A DNA stretch of 64,000 bases from JBBSNV01 sp964458605 (GTDB lineage Bacteria > Pseudomonadota > Alphaproteobacteria > Reyranellales > JAQSWP01): assembly GCA_964458605.1 (NCBI GenBank), contig CAYWLS010000001.1, positions 1 through 64,000 of the forward strand, given 5' to 3'. The first letter of the stretch is position 1, and every line of letters starts with the position of its first letter. The position numbers were made by a program, and so were the translations under genes. Shown here one piece after another: positions 1 to 8,775 of the stretch. The notes beneath the pieces are model-generated. The model ran no database searches. It saw only the letters and a list, made by a program, of their open reading frames with translations, and was not told the origin of the DNA.

Positions 1-184
1 TCGAGATCAGATAAAGGATGGCGATGCGCTTGTGGTCGGTGGTCAGCAGCCAGGAACGCAAGGTGTGCCCGGCGCGCAGATAGCTGACCCGCTCCGTGCC
101 GGTCTCCGACAGGCCGCGATCGTCGATATTGTGCGGATCGGGCCGCCGGCCGGCTTGCGGTGGCGGCAGGGCGGCATCGGTCAT
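1..184 (-). CDS. ctaD: Cytochrome c oxidase subunit I, N-terminal fragment
   Basis: Only the first 61 codons lie in the window; the gene continues off the left edge. Subunit I carries heme a, heme a3 and CuB and reduces oxygen in the inner membrane. The fragment reads into the subunit I signature WLLTTDHKRIAILYLIS, the lead-in to the first transmembrane helix. The ATG at 184 overlaps the stop of the coxB-like gene as ATGA, so the two are translationally coupled. The preceding CoxB with a cytochrome c domain indicates a caa3-type oxidase. The family is clear; the rest of the protein cannot be judged here. Confidence 0.9.
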   Translation of the reverse strand, partial: MTDAALPPPQAGRRPDPHNIDDRGLSETGTERVSYLRAGHTLRSWLLTTDHKRIAILYLIS

Positions 185-1119
185 CTGTCGTCTCCGCCTG
201 GCAGGGATTTGATGTAGGCCACCAGCTTCAGCACCTCGTCCTCGCTCAGCACGTTCCGGTAGGTCGGCATGATGCGCGGATAGCCGGCGGCGATCTGGGA
301 TTGCGGCAGCAGAATGCTGTCGCGGATATACTGGTCGTCGGCGGTGACCATCTGGCCGTTCTCAAGGGGCACCTGATGGCCGTACAGCCCGGCCAGCGAC
401 GGCGCGTGGACCGTGGCCGCGGGACCATGGCAGCCGCTGCAGCCGCGACTGCGGAACAAAGCCTTGCCGGCTTCGGCCAGGCTCATGTCGACAGCGCTCG
501 CGCCCAGCCATCGGGCATAGTCGGCGGCCGCCATCACCACCAGGTCGCCGCCCATCACCGAATGGTCGGCGCCGCAGAATTCGGCGCAGGTCAGCGCATA
601 GCGGCCGGGCTTGTCGGCGGTGAACCACATGGTGGTGTAACGGCCCGGCACCACGTCCTGCTTCAGCCGCAGTGCCGGCACGTAGAGGCTGTGGATCACG
701 TCCTGCGAGGCCATCACCAGCTTGACCGGCTGACCGGCCGGCACGTGCAATTCGTCGATCTCGCGCTGGCCGCCCGGATGCTGGAACTGCCACATCCACT
801 GCTTGGCCACCGCGTCGATCTCCAGCGCATCGGCGGGCGGATGATAGAGCGCGACGAAGAGCTGCGTGGCCCAGACGTAAAACACCAGGATCAGCACGAA
901 CGGGATCGCGGTCCAGGATATTTCCAGCGGCACGTTGCGATTGGCCGCGTGCTTGCGATCGGCGGTCTTGCCGCGGCGATACTTGACCGCGAACCATGCC
1001 ATCAGGACGAATACCGGGGCCGACAGCATCGCCGCCAGCACCGTGAAGGCCAGCATCAGGTGATCGACGCTGCGGGCATGGCCGGAGGCCTCGCCGGCCC
1101 AGTCGAGCAGCCCGCTCAC
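181..1119 (-). CDS. coxB: caa3-type cytochrome c oxidase subunit II with C-terminal cytochrome c domain
   Basis: Subunit II of a heme-copper oxidase, 312 residues. Two transmembrane helices (about 20-45 and 68-90) are followed by a periplasmic cupredoxin domain. The CuA ligand set is complete: H143, C178, E180, C182, H186 and M189 in CAEFCGADHSVM. A C-terminal cytochrome c domain with CSGCH at 227-231 makes it the caa3 form, which carries its own electron donor. The start is GTG at 1119, overlapping the SCO stop as GTGA; no ATG fits between the overlap and the first helix. It should take electrons from the alternative complex III encoded upstream, either directly or through ActE. There is no obvious signal peptide, and the first helix probably acts as the anchor. 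Confidence 0.93.
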   Translation of the reverse strand: MSGLLDWAGEASGHARSVDHLMLAFTVLAAMLSAPVFVLMAWFAVKYRRGKTADRKHAANRNVPLEISWTAIPFVLILVFYVWATQLFVALYHPPADALEIDAVAKQWMWQFQHPGGQREIDELHVPAGQPVKLVMASQDVIHSLYVPALRLKQDVVPGRYTTMWFTADKPGRYALTCAEFCGADHSVMGGDLVVMAAADYARWLGASAVDMSLAEAGKALFRSRGCSGCHGPAATVHAPSLAGLYGHQVPLENGQMVTADDQYIRDSILLPQSQIAAGYPRIMPTYRNVLSEDEVLKLVAYIKSLPGGDDR

Positions 1120-1928
1120 GATGCGTCTGCCTTGCGGCGGCGCCGCTCGCGCATCACCGCCAGGCCGACCCAGCCCAGCACGCCCAGCACGGTGAGGATG
1201 CCGCCGCCGCGCAGCAGGCCCCAGACGATCGAGCCGTAGCGGCCAGTGACCGGATCGTAGTGGTAGCACAGCAGCAGGATCTGGTCGGTCCAGTCGCCCA
1301 GCTTGCCGTGGCCGGCATCGACCAGCGCCAGCTTCAGGTCGTTGGGCGCGAAGGTGACGCCGTACAGCCAGCGGCTCAACCGGCCTTCCGGCGACAACAC
1401 GGCGAGGGCGGCGATATGGGCGTACTGGCCCAGCTGCGCATTCCAGGCGTAGCGATAGCCCAGCGCCTGGGCGATGGCGGCGACGGTCGGCGCGTCGCCG
1501 GTGACGGCGTGGATGCCCTGCTGCGGCAGCGCGGGGAAGGCCTGGCGCAGCCGCGCCAGATCGCCCTGGGCATCGGCCGGGCCTTCCTTGGGGTCGATGC
1601 CGAAGGCCACGACATTGAAATCCTGGCCCGGCTTCAGGCTCTGCGCCGCGATCGCCTGCGCCAGCCCGGCCAGGGTGACGCCGCAGATATTCGGGCAGTT
1701 GTGCAGCACCGGCACCAGCACCAGCGGCCTGGCCTGCGACAGTTGGCGCAACGTTACCGGCGCCCCGTCCTGGTCGCGCAAGCCGAGGTCGAACGGGATC
1801 GGCGCATCGGGCTTGCGGTCGATGCCGGCTTCCTGGAAGGGATTGAAAGCGGCGGCCAGCGCCTCGTGCGGCTGCGTCAAAGCCGCCATGGCCAGCATGG
1901 CCGGCAAAGCGATGGCCGGCGCCCTCAT
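1116..1928 (-). CDS. SCO1/SenC-family copper chaperone for the CuA site
   Basis: A 270-residue SCO protein that helps deliver copper to, or reduce, the CuA centre of subunit II. The thioredoxin-like fold carries the SCO copper motif CPNIC (C78 and C82) and a later candidate His ligand in QYAHIAA. There is a hydrophobic N-terminus that may be a signal and, unusually for many SCO proteins, a C-terminal transmembrane helix (about 240-258) ending in a basic RERRRRK tail. ATGA overlap with the upstream small membrane protein gene and GTGA overlap with coxB place it within the oxidase operon, which fits its assembly role. Confidence 0.92.
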   Translation of the reverse strand: MRAPAIALPAMLAMAALTQPHEALAAAFNPFQEAGIDRKPDAPIPFDLGLRDQDGAPVTLRQLSQARPLVLVPVLHNCPNICGVTLAGLAQAIAAQSLKPGQDFNVVAFGIDPKEGPADAQGDLARLRQAFPALPQQGIHAVTGDAPTVAAIAQALGYRYAWNAQLGQYAHIAALAVLSPEGRLSRWLYGVTFAPNDLKLALVDAGHGKLGDWTDQILLLCYHYDPVTGRYGSIVWGLLRGGGILTVLGVLGWVGLAVMRERRRRKADAS

Positions 1929-2338
1929 GGCGTCGCTCCCGGCGCGGCGTTATCCGGCGGCGGGTCGGGCCAGCCTTGCGCCGCCAGCATCTGCATGGCG
2001 CGCTCGATCGGAATGTGAACCACGCCTTTGGCGCGATCGATCCAGCCATAGCCTTCAAGCCGGGCGGCGTTGCGCGCCCGCAACTGCATCAGCTCGACCG
2101 CGGGATCGACCTGCAGGCGCGGCGGCGGCGGTGTCTGGGACTGGCGCTCGAGCGGGCTGGCCGGTGGCTGGGACGGCGTCCGCGGCAGCAGCCAGATCAG
2201 CCCGATCACCAGGACCGCCGCGGCGGCCACGGTCAGGGGAAAGGCGATCAGGGTAATTCCGACCGCCCGGACCGGCACGTCGTGATCCTGCGGCGGCGGC
2301 GCCGGTTGCGGTCGGCCGGTGTTGCGGGGCGCGGCCAT
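1925..2338 (-). CDS. Small single-pass membrane protein of the ACIII-caa3 operon, unknown function
   Basis: A 137-residue protein that I cannot assign to a named family. It has a proline-rich cytoplasmic start (about 1-20), one strong transmembrane helix (about 27-50, ITLIAFPLTVAAAAVLVIGL), a second proline-rich linker, and a hydrophilic C-terminal part with a possible helix around ELMQLRARNAARLEGYGWID. Both ends overlap neighbours by 4 bases (actF upstream, sco downstream), so it is made with the complex. GYGWIDRAKGVVHIPIERAM resembles a short element seen in proteins beside SCO in other oxidase clusters, but that is from memory and untested. An accessory or assembly subunit is the likely role. 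Confidence 0.75.
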   Translation of the reverse strand: MAAPRNTGRPQPAPPPQDHDVPVRAVGITLIAFPLTVAAAAVLVIGLIWLLPRTPSQPPASPLERQSQTPPPPRLQVDPAVELMQLRARNAARLEGYGWIDRAKGVVHIPIERAMQMLAAQGWPDPPPDNAAPGATP

Positions 2339-3399
2339 CAGGCGACTTTCCGTTCGCCGTCTGGCCGTTCGCCGTCTGGCCGTTCGCCGTCTGGCCGCAA
2401 CAGGGCGGCGAAGGCCGCGCTATAGGGCAGCAGCGCCCAGCTCAGCGTGCCCAGCGCGCAGATCGCAACGGCCGTGAAGGCCACGGCCACGCCAGGATCG
2501 AGGGCCAGGGACGGCAGCACGATCCAGGCGATCTCGATCAGCTTGGCCGCCAGCACGGCCACGGCCAGGATACGCAGCGGGACGACCCGCTGGCGCAGCG
2601 GCGCCAACAGCAGGGCCAAGGTGCTGGCGATCTGCAAGCTGCCGGAGAGGTAGAGCAGAACGGTCCATACGCCGCCGCTGCGTTGCTGGTACCACACCAC
2701 GCCCTGCGGCAGATCGCCCGACCAGATGATGAAATATTGCATGAAGCCCAGATACAGGCCGAGCAGCAGCGCGGTGAGCAGCAGCCCGCCCAGCGGGCCG
2801 GGCGACGCATCCGGGCGCTGCGGCTGCAGTACCAGCAGCACTAGGATGGCCAGCGCGACCGACACTTCGATGCCGAAGACGTAAAGGCCGAATCCGGAGG
2901 AATGGAATTCCGGCGTCAGCGACATCAGCCAGTCGACCGCGATCAGCGAATTGGCCAGGGTCAGCGCGATCAGGCCAATGGCGGCGATCGGGCCGGGCCG
3001 GACGCTGCGCAGCAGGCCACGCGCCAGCCACAGCATCAGGACGAAGAACAGCACGCTGCGCAGGATGAAGAACAGCGGGCTGAGATAGACGCCGCCGGTG
3101 GCGGTCCAGGGATAGAGGATGCCCAGGCCGAGCGCGATCGGCAGGAAGGCCAGGGTCAGCGGCGCCAGCAGCGGCAGGCAGGCCAGGCTGGGCGCGCGCA
3201 GCACCGCCACCCAGCGGCCCGGCGTCAGCGCCATGATCATCGCCAGGGTCAGCGCGCCGAGCGGCAGCGCATAGCAGGCGACGAACGCCACCAGCCAGCC
3301 GCCCAGCGCGGCGCGCGGCTCGACCAGGCCCAGCGCCAGCAGCATCGCGCACAGGAGCAGACCCAAGGTCAGCCGACCGTGCCGCACCAGCGCGGTCAT
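2338..3399 (-). CDS. actF: Alternative complex III subunit ActF, quinol-binding-type membrane subunit
   Basis: A 353-residue polytopic membrane protein with about ten hydrophobic helices, in the last position of the act cluster. ActF resembles ActC/NrfD in fold and forms part of the membrane core of alternative complex III, which oxidises quinol and passes electrons to cytochrome c or the oxidase. The start is ATG at 3399, overlapping the actE stop as ATGA; longer open frames upstream lie within actE and were ignored. The C-terminus is odd: three PDGER units encoded by an exact 15-base tandem repeat, just before the final KVA. The assignment rests on topology and gene order. Confidence 0.85.
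   Translation of the reverse strand: MTALVRHGRLTLGLLLCAMLLALGLVEPRAALGGWLVAFVACYALPLGALTLAMIMALTPGRWVAVLRAPSLACLPLLAPLTLAFLPIALGLGILYPWTATGGVYLSPLFFILRSVLFFVLMLWLARGLLRSVRPGPIAAIGLIALTLANSLIAVDWLMSLTPEFHSSGFGLYVFGIEVSVALAILVLLVLQPQRPDASPGPLGGLLLTALLLGLYLGFMQYFIIWSGDLPQGVVWYQQRSGGVWTVLLYLSGSLQIASTLALLLAPLRQRVVPLRILAVAVLAAKLIEIAWIVLPSLALDPGVAVAFTAVAICALGTLSWALLPYSAAFAALLRPDGERPDGERPDGERKVA
2351..2395 (-). repeat. Three exact 15-base tandem repeats in the actF C-terminus
   Basis: The unit CGTTCGCCGTCTGGC, as read on the plus strand, occurs three times back to back. On the coding strand it gives repeated PDGER near the end of ActF. The copies are identical at the base level, so the array is recent or prone to slippage. 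Copy number can change in frame without breaking the protein. Confidence 0.9.
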
Positions 3400-3926
3400 G
3401 GCGTGGCCGACAGCCTGGCGCGCTCGTCGGGGGCGAGTGCGGCCAGTGCTGCGCTGTCGCCGAGCTGCAGGGCGCGGATATAGGCGGCGATGGCCCAGCG
3501 ATCGGCCGGCGCGACCCGATCGGCATAGGAATACATCACGCCATGGCCCTGGGTGATGACCTGAACGAAATAGGCCGAAGACACCTGGCGCAGCCGGTCC
3601 TGGTGGAAATCGGGCGGCGTGGGAAAGCCGCGCGCCGGCACGATGCCATGGCCGTGGCCCGATACGTCGTGACAGGGCGAGCAATAGATGTCGTAGCGTT
3701 CGCGGCCGCGCGCCAGCAGGGCCGGCGTCATTGGCGGCCGCTGGTCCAGCGCCGCGGCGGCGACGAGCCCGTCGCGCGGCACGGTGCCGTCGGGCGGCGC
3801 CTGCAGCGACGTGCCGTTGGGGAACAAGGTGCTGCGCTCGGCCGAATCGTAGCGCGGCTGGTGGCGCATCTGGTCGCAGGTGCCCACCGTGCTGGCCAGC
3901 AGGATGCACAGCAACAGCCGCATCAC
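3396..3926 (-). CDS. actE: Alternative complex III monoheme cytochrome c subunit ActE
   Basis: A 176-residue periplasmic c-type cytochrome. One heme motif, CSPCH, sits at 82-86, with HGHG and later Met residues available as distal ligand. The N-terminus is a signal peptide ending near C17 (ASTVGTC), which could be a lipobox; ActE proteins are often lipoproteins. In ACIII this subunit passes electrons from the ActA/ActB hemes and clusters towards the oxidase. ATGA overlaps at both ends (with actD and actF) show tight coupling. Confidence 0.88.
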   Translation of the reverse strand: MMRLLLCILLASTVGTCDQMRHQPRYDSAERSTLFPNGTSLQAPPDGTVPRDGLVAAAALDQRPPMTPALLARGRERYDIYCSPCHDVSGHGHGIVPARGFPTPPDFHQDRLRQVSSAYFVQVITQGHGVMYSYADRVAPADRWAIAAYIRALQLGDSAALAALAPDERARLSATP

Positions 3927-4483
3927 TCGGGCTCCTCGCTGTGGCCGACCAGGTCGACGCGGACCGGCGCCAGCGCTTCGAGAAAGCCGCGGGTGGCGTC
4001 GCGGTCGAAGCGGGGATCGTCGCTGAACACCAGCAGGAAGAACTTGTCCCGGCTGGCCAGGTGGAAACTCTCGATATCGAACAGCGGATGGTTGAGCCGC
4101 GGCAGACGGTTGATGAGCAGCATGCTGCCGATGGAGAACGTCACGGCGAACAGCACCATCAGCTCGAAGGTGATCAGCATGAAGGCAGGCGGGGCCACCA
4201 GCGGCCGCCCGCCGATATCGATCGGAAAGGCGCGGTTGGCGATGACCTGCATGAAATAGCCGGTGGCCGCGCCCAGCAGGCCGCCGAGCAAGGTGAACAG
4301 CGGCACGCGGTTGTCGCGGATCGCCAGCGCCGCCGTCACCGCTTCGATCGGGAATGGCGAATAGGCGTCGATGCGCCGATAGCCCGCCTGGCGCGTGCGC
4401 TGGATGGCCTCGACCAGGCGTTGCGGCCGGTCGAATTCGGCCAGCAGGCCGAAGCTGTCGTGGTGCGGCGTCGGTTCACGCAT
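3923..4483 (-). CDS. actD: Alternative complex III subunit ActD (DUF3341)
   Basis: A 186-residue protein of the DUF3341/ActD type. A soluble N-terminal part (FGLLAEFD, then YSPFPIE) is followed by two transmembrane helices (about 75-105 and 120-145) and a short soluble tail. ActD is a peripheral membrane subunit of ACIII without cofactors. The gene overlaps the actC end by 8 bases and the actE start by 4. The YSPFPIE stretch is the family hallmark and makes the call secure together with gene order. Confidence 0.9.
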   Translation of the reverse strand: MREPTPHHDSFGLLAEFDRPQRLVEAIQRTRQAGYRRIDAYSPFPIEAVTAALAIRDNRVPLFTLLGGLLGAATGYFMQVIANRAFPIDIGGRPLVAPPAFMLITFELMVLFAVTFSIGSMLLINRLPRLNHPLFDIESFHLASRDKFFLLVFSDDPRFDRDATRGFLEALAPVRVDLVGHSEEPE

Positions 4484-5816
4484 CGCGACGCTCCTCGAAC
4501 AGCGCTTCCTTGACCTCCGAAGCCGAGATCACCGGCAGGAAGCGCACGAACAGCAGGAACGGCACCAGGAACACGCCCAGCATCCCGGCGAACAGCGCCC
4601 ATTCCCAGAAGCTCGGCACGTAGTCCCGCCACGACGACACCAGGTAGTCGCGATAGAGCGTGGTGACCAGCAGCATGAAGCGCTCGCACCACATGCCGAT
4701 CGCCGCCGCCAGGCCGATCAGGAACAGCGCCAGCGGGTTGACCCGGATGCGCCGCCACCACAGCAATTGCAGCGGCAGGAAATTGGCCACCACCGCGCCC
4801 CAGTAGCTCCAGCCATAGACGCCGCCCAGCCGGTCGAGCAGGGTGTCGACCTCGAATTTTTCGCCGCCGTAGAGCGTGTCGAACACCTCGGCGAAATAGC
4901 CGTAGGCCGTCATCAGACCGGTGGCCAGCAGCAGCTTGCCGAGCAGGTCCAGATGCCGCTCGCTCACCAGGTTCTTGAGATCGAGCGCATGGCGCAGCGC
5001 CACCGCGATCATCGATACGATGGCGAAGCCGGAAAACGCCGCGCCCATCACGAAATAGGGCGGGAACACCGTCGAGTTCCAGCCGGGGATCGGCCCGGCG
5101 GCGAACAGCAGCGAGATTTCCGAGTGCACCGACACCACCAGCGGTACGGCGATGGCGGCGGTCAGCCGGTAGCTCTGGCGCCAGCGCGCCCAATGGCGCG
5201 CCGAACCGCGCCAGCCCAGCGCGAACAGGCCGTAGAACACTTGGTAGCGACGCTTGCGGGCCCGATCGCGCGTGGCCGCCAGGTCGGGCACGATGCCGAT
5301 ATACCAGAACAGCACCGACACGCTGAGATAGGTCAGCACGGCGAAGAAGTCCCAGCTCAGCGGGCTTTTGAACTGCGGCCACAGGGTCATGGTGTTGGGA
5401 TAGGGCGCCATCCAGTAGAACAGCCAGGGCCGGCCCAGATGCAGGATGGGATAGAGGCCGGCGCACACCACCGCGAACAGGGTCATGGCTTCGGCGAAGC
5501 GGTTCAGCGAGTTGCGCCAATGGGCGTTGAGCAGCAGCAGCAGCGCCGAGATCAAGGTGCCGGCATGGCCGATGCCGAGGAACCAGATGTAGTTGGCGAT
5601 CGCCAGGCCCCAGTTGACCGGGATGTTGTTGCCCCAGACGCCGACGCTCTCGTAGAACAGCACGCTGGCCGATACCACGAAGCTCAGCAGCAGGCATAAA
5701 GCGATGGCGAAGCAGATCCACCACGCCGACCGCCTGGGATAGTGCAGCGGGATGTCGGTGATCTCCTCGGTGACGGCGCGATAGCTTGGCCGGCCGGGCA
5801 GGGCGGAATCGGTCAT
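4476..5816 (-). CDS. actC: Alternative complex III NrfD/PsrC-type membrane subunit ActC
   Basis: A 446-residue polytopic membrane protein of the NrfD family with about ten helices. It opens with MTDSALPG and includes FLGIGHAGTLISALLLL, the region that in NrfD-like proteins lies near the quinol pocket. ActC is the quinol-oxidising membrane anchor for the ActB Fe-S subunit. The start at 5816 overlaps the actB stop as ATGA. A much longer open frame extends upstream but lies inside actB and was rejected. Confidence 0.92.
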   Translation of the reverse strand: MTDSALPGRPSYRAVTEEITDIPLHYPRRSAWWICFAIALCLLLSFVVSASVLFYESVGVWGNNIPVNWGLAIANYIWFLGIGHAGTLISALLLLLNAHWRNSLNRFAEAMTLFAVVCAGLYPILHLGRPWLFYWMAPYPNTMTLWPQFKSPLSWDFFAVLTYLSVSVLFWYIGIVPDLAATRDRARKRRYQVFYGLFALGWRGSARHWARWRQSYRLTAAIAVPLVVSVHSEISLLFAAGPIPGWNSTVFPPYFVMGAAFSGFAIVSMIAVALRHALDLKNLVSERHLDLLGKLLLATGLMTAYGYFAEVFDTLYGGEKFEVDTLLDRLGGVYGWSYWGAVVANFLPLQLLWWRRIRVNPLALFLIGLAAAIGMWCERFMLLVTTLYRDYLVSSWRDYVPSFWEWALFAGMLGVFLVPFLLFVRFLPVISASEVKEALFEERRDA

Positions 5817-8773
5817 CCGCTGCCTCCCGTGCCGCCGCCCGTGTCGCCGGCCGGCGCGATCTTGGCGAGATAGGTGGTGCGCGGCCGGGTGTTGGCCTCC
5901 TCCAGCAAGGTGTAGTTGCGCGGCCTGGCCTTGTGCCGGCTGACGGCGGAAGCGGGATCGGTGATGTCGCCGAACGCGATGGCCTGGGTCGGGCAGGCCT
6001 GCTGGCAGGCGGTGACCACCTCGCCATCCCTGATCGGCCGGTCCTCCTTCTTGGCGGCGATGCGGGCTGCGGAGATGCGCTGGATGCAGTAGGTGCATTT
6101 CTCCATCACGCCGCGGCTGCGCACCGTGACCTCCGGATTGCGCATGGCGCGCAGCGACTCGGAGTCGTCGCTGGTGTAGTCGAACCAGTTGAAGTGCCGC
6201 ACCTTGTAGGGACAGAACGAGGAGCAGGTGCGCGTGCCGATGCAGCGGTTGTAGACTTGCAGGTTCAGCCCGTCCTTGCTGTGCACGGCGGCGTTGACCG
6301 GACAGCCCATTTCGCAGGGCGCCTGCTCGCAATGCATGCAAGGCACCGGCTGGAAATGGGATCGCGGCGCGGCCACGTCGCCCTCGAAATAATGATCGAT
6401 GCGCAGCCAGTGCATCTCCCGGCCCTGCGCCACCAGATCCTTGCCCACCACCGGCACGTTGTTCTCGGCCATGCAGGCGATGGCGCAGGCATTGCAGCCG
6501 ATGCAGGCGTCCAGATCGATCGACATGCCCCAGGACGGGCTATCCCAGTGCCGCTCGGGATAGAAGCTGGTCTGGGGATGCCGCGCCTGTGCCGAGGCCG
6601 GCGCTGCCGCATCGGGCCCGTCCACTACGCGCACGAAATCGAAGCCGTCCATCGCCTGGTGGAGCTGGGTGCTGGCGATCTTGCGCCGCTTGCCGGTGCG
6701 CGCGATGACGATGCCGTCCAGCATCCAGGGCCGATCGGGATGCTGCAGGGCGTAGGCATCGTAGCCCAGGCCTTGCGCGACACGGCCGCCGCGCCGCCGG
6801 CCATAGCCCGGGCTCAGCACGATGGTGCGCGGCGCCTGGCCCGGCGCGATCCAGGCCGGGGCCAACAGGCTGCGATCGTCGGCACGCAGGCGCAGTTCGT
6901 CGCCATTGGCGATGCCCAGCCGCCATGCGTCTTCCGGCGCGACCAGCACCACATTGTCCCAGACGATCTTGCTGAACGGCTTGGGCAGCTCCTGCAGCCA
7001 GGCGTTGTTGGCGAAGCGTCCGTCCCACACCGTGGCATCGGCGCGAAACAGCGCGGTGAAGCCAGCCGGCGGCACGGCGGCATCCGGGATCGCGATGTCG
7101 TTGCCGGCCGGCTGCGGCTCGACCGTCTCCTGAGGGGCGCTGTCGGCGACCAGGCCGGCGGCCAGCGCTTGCCGCCAGCGCGCGTCGAAATCGCCGTGGC
7201 CCGATTTGCGCCAGATATCGCGCCAGGTGGCCTGCACCAGCGCCCGGCCGGTGGCGTTGTCGCCCAGCCAGCCGGCCAGGAGATCGTGGCCGGTGCGCGT
7301 GGCATAGAGCGGCTGCACCAGCGGCTGGATCAGGCTGGCGGTGCCGTCGACGGCGCGTGCGTCGCTCCAGCTTTCCAGCGCATGCGACAGCGGCGCATGC
7401 CAGTGGCTGAGCGCGGCGGTCTCGTCGAAATGCAGCCCCGCATGCAGGCGCAGCGGAACCTTGTCCAGCACATCGGCGACGCGCAGCGCGCCCGGTGCGG
7501 CATAGGCCGGATTGACCTCGAGCATCAGCAGGGTGGTGACCGCGCCGTCGTCGATATCGCGCAGCAGGTCCGGCAGCGAGCCCGACGGCAGGCTGGCCAC
7601 CGGATCGGTGAAGCCGATGGCGCGCGTCCCCAGATGCCGGTTCAGCCGCAGCGCCAGCGCCTGCAACTCGGGCGCATGCTGGGCGCCGACCGTCACCAGG
7701 GCGTTCTGGCGCCCCGTATCGATCGCCGCCTCGATCGCCGCGACGACCGTCGCGACGAAAGCGGCTTCGCCCGCCGGCAATTCGCCAGCGGTCTGGCCCA
7801 GGCCCAATCTTGCCGCCACAGCCCGCAGGATCGGCGCGATCCGCCATGGCGCGGCGATCAGGCGGCGCTCGGCCGCGGCCCCGGTCAGGCTCAGCGTGGG
7901 CTCGGCGACGAACAGGCGGCTGCCGCCGTCGCCCCGGCGATAGGCCTGGCGTCGCGCGCTCCAGCGTCTGGCATGCAAGGTCTGGTGCGGGCCGGGGCCG
8001 AGGACGTCGTCGTCCAGCGCCACCACGGTGTGGGCGCGATCCAGATGCAGGTGCCAGTCCAGCTTGCGGCCGAAGGCCAGGACGGCGGCGTCGCGGCGGC
8101 TGCCCCGGTCCAGTGGCTCGTCGATGTGCCAGCGGAATTTAGGCCAGCGTCGCTGCAGGGAAGCGATCTGGCGCAGCAGGGTCGGCGAGGTGACCGCGCC
8201 GGTCAGCAGGCGCAAGCCCTCGCCGCCGGCGGCGTCGAGTTCGGCGGCCTTCGCCGTCACTGTGCTGTCATAGGCCTGCCAGGTGGCGGAGCGGCCGAGA
8301 TAGCGCGGCGCTTGGGATCGATCCGGATCGTAGAGGCCCAGCAGCGAGGCCTGCAGAAAGGCATCGCTGGCGCCGCCGCTGGCCGGATGGTCGGGATTGC
8401 CTTCCAGCTTCACCGGACGGCCGACATAGGTCTTGCCGATGCAGGGCAGCGCATAGCCCGCCAATGTCACGGCGGTGGCATAGTGCTGTGCTACGCCCGG
8501 CGTGACGCCGGGCGGCGCGTTGACATAGGGCAGCGCCTTTTCGGGCGCTTCCCATTTGCAGCCGGTCAGGCCGGCCAGCGCCAGCGACGCGGCCATGCCC
8601 TTGAGCACGGCGCGGCGATCGACCCTAAGCGGCGCCAGCGCCGGAAACTCCGCTTCGAGCCAGGTGGCGAATTCCGCGCTGCCGGACAGCTCGTCGAGGC
8701 TGCGCCAGAAGCCCCGGCCGGTCTTGCCGCGCAGCCGGTCGTGGATCGAGGCGGAAGGCGCGTTGCCGGTCAT
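5813..8773 (-). CDS. actB: Alternative complex III Fe-S / molybdopterin-like fusion subunit ActB
   Basis: A 986-residue periplasmic-side subunit. A twin-arginine signal lies at RR53-54, followed by a hydrophobic stretch ending in LAGLTGC. The first 700 or so residues resemble a molybdopterin oxidoreductase domain, which in ActB is known not to bind the cofactor. The C-terminal part is a ferredoxin-like domain with four cysteine groups: CIGCNACAIAC (about 755), CMHCEQAPCEMGC (about 810), CIGTRTCSSFC (about 843) and CTYC...CQQAC (about 891-923). This gives an electron wire of Fe-S clusters. actA ends two bases upstream of the start; actC follows by overlap. Confidence 0.93.
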   Translation of the reverse strand: MTGNAPSASIHDRLRGKTGRGFWRSLDELSGSAEFATWLEAEFPALAPLRVDRRAVLKGMAASLALAGLTGCKWEAPEKALPYVNAPPGVTPGVAQHYATAVTLAGYALPCIGKTYVGRPVKLEGNPDHPASGGASDAFLQASLLGLYDPDRSQAPRYLGRSATWQAYDSTVTAKAAELDAAGGEGLRLLTGAVTSPTLLRQIASLQRRWPKFRWHIDEPLDRGSRRDAAVLAFGRKLDWHLHLDRAHTVVALDDDVLGPGPHQTLHARRWSARRQAYRRGDGGSRLFVAEPTLSLTGAAAERRLIAAPWRIAPILRAVAARLGLGQTAGELPAGEAAFVATVVAAIEAAIDTGRQNALVTVGAQHAPELQALALRLNRHLGTRAIGFTDPVASLPSGSLPDLLRDIDDGAVTTLLMLEVNPAYAAPGALRVADVLDKVPLRLHAGLHFDETAALSHWHAPLSHALESWSDARAVDGTASLIQPLVQPLYATRTGHDLLAGWLGDNATGRALVQATWRDIWRKSGHGDFDARWRQALAAGLVADSAPQETVEPQPAGNDIAIPDAAVPPAGFTALFRADATVWDGRFANNAWLQELPKPFSKIVWDNVVLVAPEDAWRLGIANGDELRLRADDRSLLAPAWIAPGQAPRTIVLSPGYGRRRGGRVAQGLGYDAYALQHPDRPWMLDGIVIARTGKRRKIASTQLHQAMDGFDFVRVVDGPDAAAPASAQARHPQTSFYPERHWDSPSWGMSIDLDACIGCNACAIACMAENNVPVVGKDLVAQGREMHWLRIDHYFEGDVAAPRSHFQPVPCMHCEQAPCEMGCPVNAAVHSKDGLNLQVYNRCIGTRTCSSFCPYKVRHFNWFDYTSDDSESLRAMRNPEVTVRSRGVMEKCTYCIQRISAARIAAKKEDRPIRDGEVVTACQQACPTQAIAFGDITDPASAVSRHKARPRNYTLLEEANTRPRTTYLAKIAPAGDTGGGTGGSG

Positions 8774-8775
8774 GG

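Noticed and set aside
2351..2395. Assembly error as the cause of the PDGER repeat
   Set aside because: Not refutable from sequence alone, but the unit is in frame and the reading frame continues correctly to the actF stop and overlap, so it is kept as real.
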